In this document: positions 41,774 through 50,592 of the stretch, in pieces
How the letters are laid out: every line of letters starts with the position of its first letter
Position numbering within the stretch: position 1 is the stretch's first letter
Assembly (NCBI GenBank): GCA_041746735.1
Contig: JBGTGP010000012.1
Span: 65,306-129,305, forward strand
Direction of reading: 5' to 3'
DNA: 64,000 nt
Source of the DNA: Opimibacter sp041746735
GTDB lineage: Bacteria > Bacteroidota > Bacteroidia > Chitinophagales > Saprospiraceae
Position numbers and translations under genes: made by a program
Notes under the pieces: model-generated
The model's input: the letters and a program-made list of their open reading frames with translations, nothing else
What the model was told of the DNA's origin: nothing
The model's database searches: none

Positions 41774-44197
41774 TCAGTTCTGGTGGGGCTGGTCAGTTTT
41801 TTTGCCAAAAATATCATTCAGGAGCTTTCCCAAACCTGTCCGGCGGTCTTCCTTTACTTTATATCTCCGCGGTCCCACATAGGTTGAATCACGAGGCAAG
41901 GAAGGATCTATACCATCGTCGGTCAGTTCAGATTCATCAAGGGTAAACGAGCAATTATTGATCCATGCAAATTCTTCCGGCCACACGGCATTGAAGTAAC
42001 TGGTGTAGGCGGGGTCTGCTTGCATTCGCTTGACCAATTCGCCCCAGATTGGTAGCGCCGTCTTGCCACCCTGACCATCCCGAAGCGTGTTGAAGCTGAT
42101 TCGGCGATCGAAGCAACCTACCCATGTACCGGCAAGAAATTTGGGGGACATACCGACAAACACACCATCTGAATGGAACTGGGTTGTACCGGTTTTTCCA
42201 GCCAGGGCGCCGCGAATGCCAAGCTCTTTATACCGTAGATTTGCTGCTGTACCTCGGTCCACCACATTGGCCAGCATCTGGCAAATCAGACCAGAAGTTT
42301 CGGGCGAATAGACGCTGGTGGTTAGAGGGGATTTAAATTCCTCCAGGATAGTCCCATCCTGGTCTTCGATACGGGTTATAAGGTGATACGGCCTGAATGA
42401 CCCTTTATTGAGGAAGGTGATGTAGGCATTGGTCAGTTCCATCAGCGTGACCTCAGCGGTGCCGAGGGCGAGGGAAGGGACCGGTTTCATTTCGCCTTTC
42501 ATCCCCATTCTCCGAGCCTTTTGTACGACGGCTTCTATCCCGGTGTCAAAAATAAGTTGAACCGCAATGGTATTGATGCTCTTCGCAAGTGCCCCGGGGA
42601 GAGAGTATATGCCTCCATACTGCCCGTCGGCATTTCCTGGTGTCCAGCCTTCATACGCAGAGTAGCTGATAAGTTGGTTGGCATAGTACGTGCAAGGATC
42701 CATGCCCTGGTCAAGTGCGGTAGCATAGAGGAATGGCTTGAATGCCGATCCGGGGTGGCGGGGCGTGAGGACATAATCGATATTAAATTGCTGACCATCA
42801 TTGCCACCAACCCAGGCGAGTACACCGCCTGTTCGGGGATGAATTACGACAACAGCGCCTTGAAGTATTTTCAGCGAATGACGGATACTGTCCATTGGCG
42901 AGGCTACCGTATCCTTCATGCCTTCCCAGGTCCAGAACTTCATGGGGATTCGAACCTCCATACTATCCTGGATTTGATCCTCTGTGAGCCCTTCTTTTTT
43001 TAGGCGGGTATACAGGGACAAGCGTTCTTTAGCGTCTTTTATGGGGGCACTATAGGGTGACCAATCAGTGAATTGCTTGTCGAACATTTCCTGTAATCGC
43101 GCCATATGTGTTTTGAGGGCTTCTTCAGCATATTGCTGGATGCCAAAATCTATGGAAGTATAGATTTTTAGCCCATCCGTATTGAGATTGTACGGTTCGC
43201 CATTAGCTTTGAAATGATTCGCGCACCATTCAAAAAGGATCGGGCGAAGATGGTTTCTGAAATACAGCGCGATGCCTTCCGAGTCTGTATTGCGTTGGTA
43301 GGAGAGAAGTAATGGCAGGGTACGAAGTGAATCCATTGTCAGGGAATCAATCACCCCATTGGTATGCATGCGATGGAGGACCACATTACGACGGACGAGA
43401 GCACGATCAGGATTATTACGTGGATTGTAATAACCAGTAGCCTTCAGGAGTCCAATCAACATGGCACATTCTTCCAAAGCAAGCTGATCAGCCGATTTAG
43501 AAAAATATCGATCTGCGGCTGCATCAAGTCCAAAAATATTTTCACCAAAAGATACCGTATTAATATAAAAAGTTAGGATCTCTTCTTTGGAATAAGCTTG
43601 TTCAAGCCGTGTGGCCGTGATCCACTCCCTATACTTGTTGATCAACATGGACCCTGCCCAATAATTTTTTCTGGGGAATAAATTCTTGGCTAATTGTTGT
43701 GACAACGTACTTCCTCCACCAGCACTTTCCTGACCCAAAATAAAACCCTTGATCAGGACCCTCATCCAACTTTTAAAATCTATACCAGTATGCGTCCAAA
43801 ATCGTGAATCTTCAGTGGCAATCAACGAAGACATAAAGGCCGGAGGGATATCTTCAAATTTGAGGTTGTTCCGGTTTTTGGTATAATATTTACCCATTAG
43901 CTTTCCGTCAGCACTATAGATCTTTGAAGCTTCCGGCTGGCGTATGGTGCTCAGTACTTCTTTACTGGGAAGGGCACCAAATACTCCCATCCACGTGAAG
44001 AGGAACAACACCTGAAGAATGCCGCAGAGTCCGAGGAAACCCCAAAATCCGTATTTCAACCCTTTCTTCCATTGTTTGGTGTCTGTAATACTAGACCATA
44101 TTTTGCCGGGCAACCCGGACAGCCATACTTTGATCCTACCGGATAAAGCCAGAAAATACGCTTTCGCCTTGATGCGCAGGGTGTTCAATTCAGGCAT
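41774..44197 (-). CDS. penicillin-binding protein 1A (bifunctional transglycosylase/transpeptidase)
   Basis: The 807-residue protein has one membrane segment (about 49-72) with the rest periplasmic. The GT51 glycosyltransferase domain has catalytic Glu129 in ATEDSRFWTHTGID and GGGSTLSQQLAKNLFPR. The transpeptidase domain has SxxK in GSAFKPFLYATAL, SxN in KSINTIAVQL and KTGTT in LAGKTGTTQFHSDG. It polymerises and crosslinks peptidoglycan. It is five bases downstream of the HtrA gene, so the two form an envelope operon. Its promoter-distal end faces the TonB remnant. Confidence 0.95.
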   Translation of the reverse strand: MPELNTLRIKAKAYFLALSGRIKVWLSGLPGKIWSSITDTKQWKKGLKYGFWGFLGLCGILQVLFLFTWMGVFGALPSKEVLSTIRQPEASKIYSADGKLMGKYYTKNRNNLKFEDIPPAFMSSLIATEDSRFWTHTGIDFKSWMRVLIKGFILGQESAGGGSTLSQQLAKNLFPRKNYWAGSMLINKYREWITATRLEQAYSKEEILTFYINTVSFGENIFGLDAAADRYFSKSADQLALEECAMLIGLLKATGYYNPRNNPDRALVRRNVVLHRMHTNGVIDSLTMDSLRTLPLLLSYQRNTDSEGIALYFRNHLRPILFEWCANHFKANGEPYNLNTDGLKIYTSIDFGIQQYAEEALKTHMARLQEMFDKQFTDWSPYSAPIKDAKERLSLYTRLKKEGLTEDQIQDSMEVRIPMKFWTWEGMKDTVASPMDSIRHSLKILQGAVVVIHPRTGGVLAWVGGNDGQQFNIDYVLTPRHPGSAFKPFLYATALDQGMDPCTYYANQLISYSAYEGWTPGNADGQYGGIYSLPGALAKSINTIAVQLIFDTGIEAVVQKARRMGMKGEMKPVPSLALGTAEVTLMELTNAYITFLNKGSFRPYHLITRIEDQDGTILEEFKSPLTTSVYSPETSGLICQMLANVVDRGTAANLRYKELGIRGALAGKTGTTQFHSDGVFVGMSPKFLAGTWVGCFDRRISFNTLRDGQGGKTALPIWGELVKRMQADPAYTSYFNAVWPEEFAWINNCSFTLDESELTDDGIDPSLPRDSTYVGPRRYKVKEDRRTGLGKLLNDIFGKKTDQPHQN

Positions 44198-44202
44198 AGA
44201 TA

Positions 44203-45321
44203 TTAGAGCGATGATCCGAGGGTGACATTTAATAATTCCAGTCTTTTTTGGCGTTGAACTTTCAAACGGATGATTTCACCAGGTTTATATTTTTCAAGCG
44301 TCAGCAAAAGATCATTGTTGGATTGGATCGGTTTATCATTGACCTCTACGATCAGATCTCCAATTTCAATATCACCGGAGACAGCCCGGCGAGTAGGCCG
44401 AATTCCGGCTTTTTCCGCACCACTTCCCGGTGAAACATTCATAACCAGAGCGCCTTGTAGTTCCATTCGGTCAATGACCTGTTGCTGTACCAGATCCACT
44501 CCTAAAATCGGCCGACGAACTTCCCCATAAGCAATGAGATCCGGCACCACCCATCGGACGACATCCACCGGGACTGAAAAACCGATACCCGCATACGTTC
44601 CGGAAGGACTGTAGATGGCCGTATTGACTCCGATCAACCTGCCGGAGATATCTAAAAGTGGCCCACCTGAATTGCCAGGATTGATCGCGGCATCGGTTTG
44701 AATCACATCCCGGATAGGGATTTTGGCAACGGATTCAATTTCACGTCCCAAGGCCGATATTATGCCTGTGGTAAGAGTCTGATCCAATCCGAATGGGTTG
44801 CCAATGGCAAAGACCGACTGACCCACCCTGAGATCATGTGAGGTGCCAATAGGTAGTGGTTTGAGCGGTGTTGCTGCTTTGATTTTCAGGACGGCCAAAT
44901 CCTTTCGGGGTTCTACACCTATAATTTCTGCATCCCAGCTGGACTGGTCGGATAGGGTGACTCTGGCCTTGTAGGCATCCTTGATAACATGGTAATTCGT
45001 CACCAGGTGACCCTCGGCATCCCATACAAAGCCTGATCCGGTACCCGTCGGGATTTCGTATACATTCCGGGACCAATAATCCTGCCGGACAGCTGTTGTA
45101 GTGATATAGACCACGGAAGGAGCAGATTGCTCGAACAAACTGATAGTGGCTTCTTCTGCCGTACTGACGATCCGAATCGGATCTGTTTGACGTATTTCCG
45201 GTGAATGCTGTATTTCCATCTGTTCATCACCGGAGACTTCAGGTCGGTTTACACATTGCACAAAGCCTCCCAACCCAAATCCGGTCAGCAGGAATACCAG
45301 TGTAAATACTGATTTTGACAT
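44203..45321 (-). CDS. HtrA/DegQ-type serine protease with PDZ domain
   Basis: Starting at ATG 45321 gives 372 residues with an N-terminal signal (SVFTLVFLLTGFGLGGF). The trypsin-like domain has the catalytic triad His111 (VTNYHVIKD), Asp141 (RKDLAVLK) and Ser218 (NPGNSGGPLL). It is followed by a single PDZ domain (VSPGSGAEKAGIRP, GDLIVEVNDKPI). It should act in the periplasm on misfolded proteins. A TTG at 45348 would add nine residues ahead of the signal and is less likely. The PBP1A gene follows at a five-base gap. Confidence 0.94.
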   Translation of the reverse strand: MSKSVFTLVFLLTGFGLGGFVQCVNRPEVSGDEQMEIQHSPEIRQTDPIRIVSTAEEATISLFEQSAPSVVYITTTAVRQDYWSRNVYEIPTGTGSGFVWDAEGHLVTNYHVIKDAYKARVTLSDQSSWDAEIIGVEPRKDLAVLKIKAATPLKPLPIGTSHDLRVGQSVFAIGNPFGLDQTLTTGIISALGREIESVAKIPIRDVIQTDAAINPGNSGGPLLDISGRLIGVNTAIYSPSGTYAGIGFSVPVDVVRWVVPDLIAYGEVRRPILGVDLVQQQVIDRMELQGALVMNVSPGSGAEKAGIRPTRRAVSGDIEIGDLIVEVNDKPIQSNNDLLLTLEKYKPGEIIRLKVQRQKRLELLNVTLGSSL

Positions 45322-45507
45322 AAACGGGGGGTTGATGGAACAGATCAAAGCAAATATGGTGAATCTTGGTCTTTACGTAACCGGGATTTGAAATTTTGTG
45401 GCAAACAGGAGCAGAAAAGCTCTGGTTATACCGATATCTGAAACATTCACTATAGTTGTTTGGTTCGTATTTTTACATTAATTGATTAACAACCTAATAA
45501 AACCACA

Positions 45508-46995
45508 ATGAAAAATCTAAATGTATACTGGGTTCGGGTAGTAACAGCAAGTATCGCCATATTGATCGGGATATCAGGCTGTGCGGTCAATCCGGTGACA
45601 GGTAAGAAGCAGGTATCCCTGATGTCCGAGAATCAGGAGTTGGCATTGGGCGCGGAGGCAGATCCACAGATCATTGCCCAGTTTGGGCTATATGATCATC
45701 CGCAGATGCAGGCTTTCATTGATAAGCATGGTCAGGAAATGGCTAAAATATCCCACCGGCCGGATTTGAAGTTCCATTTCCGGGTCCTGGATTCTCCGGT
45801 GGTCAATGCCTTTGCGGTGCCCGGAGGTTACGTCTATTTTACCCGCGGGATCATGGCGCATTTCAATAATGAGGCGGAATTTGCAGGCGTGCTGGGTCAT
45901 GAGATAGGTCATATTACAGCCCGGCATTCAGCAGAGCAGTACACAAAGCAGACGTTGGCGCAGGTTTTTCTGATAGGAGGACTCATCGTATCAAAAGAGC
46001 TTCGTGCTTTTGCCAATGAAGCCCAGACCGCTATGCAGTTAATGTTCCTCAAATACAGCCGCGACAATGAAAGCCAATCGGATGAACTTGGGGTTGAATA
46101 TTCAACCAAGGTTGGCTATGATGCCCGTGAAATGGCTGATTTTTTTAAAACACTAAAATCATTGGGTGATGAAGGCGGGGGATCGGTGCCCACATTTTTA
46201 TCCACACACCCGGATCCGCTGAACCGGTATGAGAAAGTTGGGGAGCATGCCACCAACTGGCAGGCTAAAGTACCCCAAACGTCATTTAAGATCAATCGGG
46301 AGAGTTATCTGAAATTGATTGATGGTATCACGTACGGTGAGGATCCAAAGCAAGGGTACGTTCAGGCCGGTGTTTTTTATCATCCTGTACTTGTATTTCA
46401 GTACCCGGTTCCTTCCGGATGGAAGTTGGTCAATAGCCCGACGCAGGTACAAATGGCGCCATCGGATGGTAAAGCTCTGATCCTGTTGACCCTGGCTGAA
46501 GGAAATGATCTGCAAACCGCTGCTACTAATACCTCTGCAGCATATAAGTTGACGGTGACAGGCAGCAAGCCTGTAACCATCAACGGGCTTCAGGGATTGG
46601 AAGTCATGTCAGAGCAGGTAAGCCAGGACCCTAACTCAGGTCAGCAAAGCGTCATCCGGGTACAAAGTGTGTACATCAAGTTTAATAATTTGATCTACGT
46701 ATTCCATGGGGTTACCTCAGCGGGAGATTTTGCAGCGTATGACGCTCATTTTGATAAAACCATGTATGGCTTTAAGGAACTTAAGGATCAGAGCAAGATC
46801 AACGTTTTCCCGGAAAGGATCAAAGTGGTTGATGTCAAGAGTGACGGTACACTCGGACAGGCTTTAAATGCCTATAGTATTCCGACGACCCGTCACAGGG
46901 AATTGGGCGTCGTCAATGGGATGGATGTCACAGATCGTGTCACAGCCGGCATGAAAATCAAAATAGTGAGTAAGGATACATCCGGAAGGTCTTGA
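45508..46995 (+). CDS. M48 family metalloprotease, lipoprotein
   Basis: The 495-residue protein has a lipobox ISGC at 22-25 after a hydrophobic stretch. It then has the BepA-like opening NPVTGKKQVSLMSENQELALG, and the zinc site HEIGH at 131-135 in GVLGHEIGHITARHS with the third ligand region SRDNESQSDELGVEY. The C-terminal 230 residues carry a separate domain (QYPVPSGWKLVNSP, VNGMDVTDRVTAGMKIKIV), the latter resembling a peptidase-associated LysM-like end. It is likely a periplasmic quality-control protease at the outer membrane. It stands alone. Confidence 0.92.
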   Translation: MKNLNVYWVRVVTASIAILIGISGCAVNPVTGKKQVSLMSENQELALGAEADPQIIAQFGLYDHPQMQAFIDKHGQEMAKISHRPDLKFHFRVLDSPVVNAFAVPGGYVYFTRGIMAHFNNEAEFAGVLGHEIGHITARHSAEQYTKQTLAQVFLIGGLIVSKELRAFANEAQTAMQLMFLKYSRDNESQSDELGVEYSTKVGYDAREMADFFKTLKSLGDEGGGSVPTFLSTHPDPLNRYEKVGEHATNWQAKVPQTSFKINRESYLKLIDGITYGEDPKQGYVQAGVFYHPVLVFQYPVPSGWKLVNSPTQVQMAPSDGKALILLTLAEGNDLQTAATNTSAAYKLTVTGSKPVTINGLQGLEVMSEQVSQDPNSGQQSVIRVQSVYIKFNNLIYVFHGVTSAGDFAAYDAHFDKTMYGFKELKDQSKINVFPERIKVVDVKSDGTLGQALNAYSIPTTRHRELGVVNGMDVTDRVTAGMKIKIVSKDTSGRS

Positions 46996-47049
46996 TATTC
47001 AGGCTATTCAGAAAATATGTGCGTAAAATAAAGATGGATCGAAAGGGTA

Positions 47050-47080
47050 TTGGTTATTTCAAAGGTAACCCGTACCTTTG
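47050..47080 (+). promoter_or_regulatory. promoter of rpsU
   Basis: A -7 element TACCTTTG (47073-47080) exactly matches TAnnTTTG. A TTGG at 47050-47053 lies 19 bases upstream as a -33 candidate. Predicted transcription would start about 20 bases before the ATG at 47107, which rules out the earlier in-frame start at 47050. Confidence 0.65.
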
Positions 47081-47106
47081 CCCCGCTAAAAAATGCTGTA
47101 TACAGA

Positions 47107-47295
47107 ATGCTGATTATTGAAGTAAAAGAAACCGAATCTATTGACCGCGCACTCAAAAGGTATAAGCGTAAGGTTCAAAACGTAAGACTCATCCAGGAAC
47201 TCCGTCGTCGCAAGGAGTTTGTCAAACCTTCCGTTCAACGCCGAAACCAGATCCTGAAGGCGGTATACAAAACCAAGAAACAAACTGAGGTTTAG
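47107..47295 (+). CDS. rpsU: 30S ribosomal protein S21
   Basis: The 62-residue protein matches bS21: IIEVKETESIDRALKRYKRK, VQNVRLIQELRRRKEFVKPS and RRNQILKAVYK, highly basic with no membrane segment. S21 binds near the 16S rRNA 3' end and helps start-site choice. In Bacteroidota, where most genes lack a Shine-Dalgarno sequence, this is of special interest. The ATG at 47107 follows a clear TAnnTTTG promoter; translation from 47050 would begin upstream of the transcript. Confidence 0.95.
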   Translation: MLIIEVKETESIDRALKRYKRKVQNVRLIQELRRRKEFVKPSVQRRNQILKAVYKTKKQTEV

Positions 47296-47392
47296 TTTGG
47301 TGCATGTTGATCTTTAAAGTCCTCATGTATTTTCGTTTGTAGAGATTCACTCAAGTCAATCTAACTTTCTTCTAAAGATTTGGCCCGATCAT

Positions 47393-47422
47393 TTTGTCGT
47401 GTGTCGAATAATATTACATTTG
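47393..47422 (+). promoter_or_regulatory. promoter of tRNA-Leu
   Basis: TTTG at 47393-47396 and TACATTTG at 47415-47422 are 18 bases apart, matching the Bacteroidota -33/-7 pattern. The tRNA begins nine bases after the -7 element. Confidence 0.7.
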
Positions 47423-47430
47423 TATTTCTT

Positions 47431-47516
47431 GCCCGGGTGGTGAAACAGGTAGACACGCAGGACTTAAAATCCTGTGGCCAGTAATGGTCGTGCCGGTTCG
47501 ATTCCGGCTCCGGGTA
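47431..47516 (+). tRNA. tRNA-Leu (anticodon TAA)
   Basis: The 86-base cloverleaf starts GCCCGGGTGG and ends CCGGGTA. The acceptor arms pair with two G-T pairs, the anticodon stem-loop CAGGACTTAAAATCCTG presents TAA, the long variable arm GGCCAGTAATGGTC is class II, and the T-loop has GTTCGATTC. CCA is not encoded. A structured RNA gene follows 60 bases later. Confidence 0.96.
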
Positions 47517-47576
47517 CAGCAACACCAAAAGAATTCACACGAAGGAGAAGACCTATATGTTGGCAAGTCAAAGGTT

Positions 47577-47695
47577 AAGAGCCTGCGACCATCAACCCCC
47601 CATTAAATGGCATTGCTGTGAGGTTCGTTTGGGGTTTTCGACCTTGCAGTGATAACCAAGCCCATTACCCAAGGGATTGACGCAGGCTCTTTTTT
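47577..47695 (+). ncRNA. ssrS: 6S RNA-like structured RNA (6S-Flavo type candidate)
   Basis: The segment folds into the classic 6S plan. A perfect 11-base-pair closing stem (47577-47587 with 47681-47691) surrounds a large C/A-rich central bubble. A long apical stem of about 15 pairs with one bulge follows (about 47611-47626 with 47639-47653). The closing stem runs straight into TTTTTTCTTTTT, so it doubles as an intrinsic terminator. 6S RNA mimics an open promoter and binds the housekeeping RNA polymerase. No long reading frame is present. The identity rests on architecture, size (about 115 bases) and genus context, not on a model search. Confidence 0.7.
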
Positions 47696-47787
47696 CTTTT
47701 TGAGCTCCTGTACCTCATTCGCCTATCTCCTTTCACAAGTTTTACATTCACACCGTACTTCTTTACGCTGAGACGAAAGATCAGCTC

Positions 47788-47795
47788 TAACTTTG
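47788..47795 (+). promoter_or_regulatory. -7 element (TAACTTTG) of lpxH
   Basis: An exact TAnnTTTG match lies 22 bases ahead of the ATG at 47817. TTTACG sits about 20 bases further upstream as a weak -33 candidate. Confidence 0.55.
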
Positions 47796-47816
47796 CTGTA
47801 AATCAGCGTTTTTTAT

Positions 47817-48656
47817 ATGAAGAAAGTACTGGATATCTGCGTACTCTCCGATCTTCATCTGGGCACCTATGGCTGTCGTGCGGACGAATTGTTACGCTAT
47901 CTTCATGAGATCGAACCCGCCAGATTGATTTTGAACGGGGATATCATTGATGCGTGGCAGTTTAAGAAAAAGTATTTCCCGGCTACGCACTGGGAAATCA
48001 TCGAGCGTATCTTGCAAATGGCCAATAGCGGTACCATTGTATACTACCTGACTGGTAATCACGATGACATCCTCAGACGGTTTCACAGCCTGGATCTCGG
48101 AAACATCAAGCTTCGTCATCAGTTGGAACTCCGAATCCAGAACAAAACGCATTGGTTTTTTCATGGGGATGTGTTTGATACTTCTGTGTTGATCTCGCCC
48201 TTCCTGGCGGCCTTGGGAGGCAAAGGATATGATTGGCTGATCCGACTCAATGCCTTGATCAACCATTGGAGGACGAGTATGGGGTTTTCCAGAATTAGTT
48301 TCGCTCACAGGGTGAAAAGGTCCGTCAAGCACGCAGTTAAGTTTATAGCGGATTTTGAAAAGCAATCTATCCGCATGGGTTTACGAAAGGGAGTCGACGT
48401 TGTGATCTGTGGACACATTCATCAACCCTGTATTGAGCGCGTGGAGACACCGGAGGGAAATATCACCTACATGAATTCCGGAGACTGGATTGAAAATATG
48501 ACGGCGCTGGAATACCTCAACGGCCGTTGGTCACTCTACCGCTATGGCATCGAGGATGACCGTAGGATCGAAAAGTATCTGACACAGTTGGAAGATGATC
48601 AATACGTGTTTCCAACACCCAGATCATGGAGAGAAAAGGGTCCGGGCCAGGTATAA
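47817..48656 (+). CDS. lpxH: UDP-2,3-diacylglucosamine diphosphatase-like metallophosphoesterase
   Basis: The 279-residue protein has the calcineurin-like metal motifs in order: SDLHLG with Asp12 and His14, NGDIID with Asp42, TGNHDD with Asn81 and His82, FFHGDVFD, and GHIHQPC near residue 200. The order and the DLHLGTYGCRA opening match LpxH-like enzymes, which cleave UDP-diacylglucosamine to lipid X at the inner membrane. The closing section with EKYLTQLEDDQY is usual for the Bacteroidota form. LpxH2-type or another UDP-sugar hydrolase cannot be excluded. It is transcribed from its own promoter after the 6S-like RNA. Confidence 0.82.
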   Translation: MKKVLDICVLSDLHLGTYGCRADELLRYLHEIEPARLILNGDIIDAWQFKKKYFPATHWEIIERILQMANSGTIVYYLTGNHDDILRRFHSLDLGNIKLRHQLELRIQNKTHWFFHGDVFDTSVLISPFLAALGGKGYDWLIRLNALINHWRTSMGFSRISFAHRVKRSVKHAVKFIADFEKQSIRMGLRKGVDVVICGHIHQPCIERVETPEGNITYMNSGDWIENMTALEYLNGRWSLYRYGIEDDRRIEKYLTQLEDDQYVFPTPRSWREKGPGQV

Positions 48657-48681
48657 AAAAACTCCGGTTATAATCCGGAGT
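48654..48681 (-). terminator. intrinsic terminator of tRNA-Gly
   Basis: A seven-base-pair stem (48661-48667 with 48675-48681, ACTCCGG/CCGGAGT) is followed on the minus strand by seven T. It lies directly after the 3' end of the minus-strand tRNA gene and overlaps the stop of lpxH by a few bases. Confidence 0.8.
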
Positions 48682-48688
48682 CTGATGG

Positions 48689-48761
<73 letters not shown>

Positions 48762-48778
48762 ATGTTTCAAATGGAGTG

Positions 48779-48810
48779 CAAATATACTGTTTTTATTTTT
48801 TTTCTGTCAA
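48779..48810 (-). promoter_or_regulatory. promoter of tRNA-Gly
   Basis: On the minus strand TTG (48810-48808) and TATATTTG (48786-48779) are separated by 21 bases of A-rich spacer, matching the Bacteroidota pattern. The tRNA starts 17 bases downstream of the -7 element. Confidence 0.65.
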
Positions 48811-48867
48811 GCGCATATTTTAATTAAACTTTGCTGTCTCGTCCCGATGCTATGGGCGTGCAGGATG

Positions 48868-49440
48868 ATGAACGTAGTTTTAATCGACAACTATGACTCT
48901 TTTACCTACAACCTTGCCCATTGTATAAGGGGCATGGTGGGGGTGGACCTTCAGATTATCCTGAGCGATGCATCTGATCCGGAAACGGTCGCTGGTTTTG
49001 ACTGTATCATTATCTCCCCCGGCCCCGGCCTGCCCCGGACAAGTGGATTTATCCTGGACGTCATCCGGGCATACAGTGGCCAAAAACCCATCCTGGGGAT
49101 ATGTCTGGGACTACAGGCTATCTGCGAGGCGTTTTATGGACAATTAATGCTATTGCCCACCGTATCGCATGGGGTGTCGTCCGATATCCGGATACTGGAC
49201 CCTCTGGATCCCCTGTTTAAAGGTATTGAAAGCCCATTCAAAGCCGGGCGTTATCATAGCTGGGTGTGCGATACAAAACAGATGCCCGACGTTCTCCGGA
49301 TTACAGCCGTAGATGACGAGGGCCACATCATGGCCTTACGCCATGAACGTCATCCCACCTATGGCGTCCAATTCCATCCTGAATCGATCCTCACACCGAA
49401 AGGGGAAGATATTATCCGAAATTTTCTGATATATGGATAA
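48868..49440 (+). CDS. glutamine amidotransferase, PabA/TrpG type
   Basis: The 190-residue protein is a complete class I glutamine amidotransferase. It has IDNYDSFTYNL, ISPGPGLPRTSG, the nucleophile Cys in GICLGLQAI, and the His-Glu pair in GVQFHPESIL. It supplies ammonia to a chorismate-using partner for p-aminobenzoate or anthranilate. No PabB or TrpE gene is adjacent, so this cannot be settled and the protein may serve both pathways. ATG codons at 48865 and 48868 are both usable, preceded by CAGG. AAACTTTG at about 48826 is a near match to the -7 element. Confidence 0.88.
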   Translation: MNVVLIDNYDSFTYNLAHCIRGMVGVDLQIILSDASDPETVAGFDCIIISPGPGLPRTSGFILDVIRAYSGQKPILGICLGLQAICEAFYGQLMLLPTVSHGVSSDIRILDPLDPLFKGIESPFKAGRYHSWVCDTKQMPDVLRITAVDDEGHIMALRHERHPTYGVQFHPESILTPKGEDIIRNFLIYG

Positions 49441-49551
49441 TCCTTTTAACGGTCGGCGTCAAATATTGGATCAAATACATCCTCTATTTGATTGAAACCG
49501 AACCATGAATCATCAGAAAACCAGATACGAAGAGCAGTTGCCAAACAAGCT

Positions 49552-50526
49552 TTACCAACCCAGGATATATGCAAATATCAAGGGTGCTACAATCGTGGCA
49601 TCCGATTCAACTATAAACTTGGGAGTTTCCATATCCAGTTTGCCCCAGGTGATCTTCTCATTCGGAACAGCTCCGGAATAGGAACCATAACTTGTCGTGG
49701 AGTCAGAGATCTGGCAGAAATAAGACCAATAGGGAATCCCATCCATACGGAGGTCCTGGTGCATCATCGGGACGACACAGATCGGAAAATCACCTGCGAT
49801 ACCTCCGCCGATCTGAAAGAAACCGACTCCATTGTTCCCTGCATGGGTTTTATACCAGTCTGCCAAAAACATCATGTATTCTATGCCGGATTTGACAATT
49901 TGAGGCTTGTAGAGACCTTCCATACAATGAGCAGCGAACATATTGCCGGTGGTGCTATCCTCCCATCCGGGAACAAGGATCGGCAGATTTTTTTCGCACG
50001 CTGCCACCAGCCACGAATCTGCAGGATCGATCTGGTAGAATTCCTGTAGGGATCCGTTCCGGATCAATTGATAGATATATTCATGAGGATGGTAACTTTT
50101 GCCTTCTTGTTCTGCTTTGTCCCATACCGCCATCAACTGTCGCTCAATACGTCGCATAGCCTCTTCTTCCGGAATGCAGGTATCCGTCACGCGATTGAAA
50201 TGTTGCTTGAGTAGCTCCATTTCATCCTGAGGACTCAGGTCACGGTAGTTAGGAATGCGCTTGTAATAGTTATGGGCAACCAGATTAAAAATATCCTCTT
50301 CCAGATTTGCACCGGTACAGGTAATGATATGGACTTTATCCTGCCGGATCATTTCTGCCAGGGACAGACCAAGTTCACCGGTACTCATCGCCCCTGCCAG
50401 CGTAATCATCATCTTATGGCCTTGTTCGAGTTGGTCTACATACCCTTTGGCAGCATCAACCAGGCTTGCAGCATTGAAATGGCGGTAGTGATGAACGATA
50501 AAATCAGATATCGGTTTTTTATTCAT
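49552..50526 (-). CDS. deoxyhypusine synthase-like protein
   Basis: The 324 residues align with the deoxyhypusine synthase fold. They show ITLAGAMSTGELG, HIITCTGANLEEDIFNL, YKRIPNYRDLS, PILVPGWEDSTTGNMF, GFFQIGGGIAGDFPICVVPM and SYGSYSGAVPNEKITWGK. The last includes the catalytic lysine position (Lys296 in WGK), so catalysis on a butylamine donor is probably retained. Bacteria lack the eukaryotic target eIF5A; related bacterial proteins are thought to make homospermidine or an unknown product from spermidine or putrescine. An arginine decarboxylase gene lies just upstream on the same strand, which supports a polyamine role. Confidence 0.9.
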   Translation of the reverse strand: MNKKPISDFIVHHYRHFNAASLVDAAKGYVDQLEQGHKMMITLAGAMSTGELGLSLAEMIRQDKVHIITCTGANLEEDIFNLVAHNYYKRIPNYRDLSPQDEMELLKQHFNRVTDTCIPEEEAMRRIERQLMAVWDKAEQEGKSYHPHEYIYQLIRNGSLQEFYQIDPADSWLVAACEKNLPILVPGWEDSTTGNMFAAHCMEGLYKPQIVKSGIEYMMFLADWYKTHAGNNGVGFFQIGGGIAGDFPICVVPMMHQDLRMDGIPYWSYFCQISDSTTSYGSYSGAVPNEKITWGKLDMETPKFIVESDATIVAPLIFAYILGW

Positions 50527-50592
50527 GTGTTTTACGAATGGTGGGTTAGCATTGAAAGGTAAATAAGGGGTAAATTAATTCAACGCCCCGAA

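Noticed and set aside
41666..41887. Plus-strand frame of 73 codons after the TonB remnant
   Set aside because: Half of it is antisense to the 3' end of the PBP1A gene, and the rest has no conserved features.
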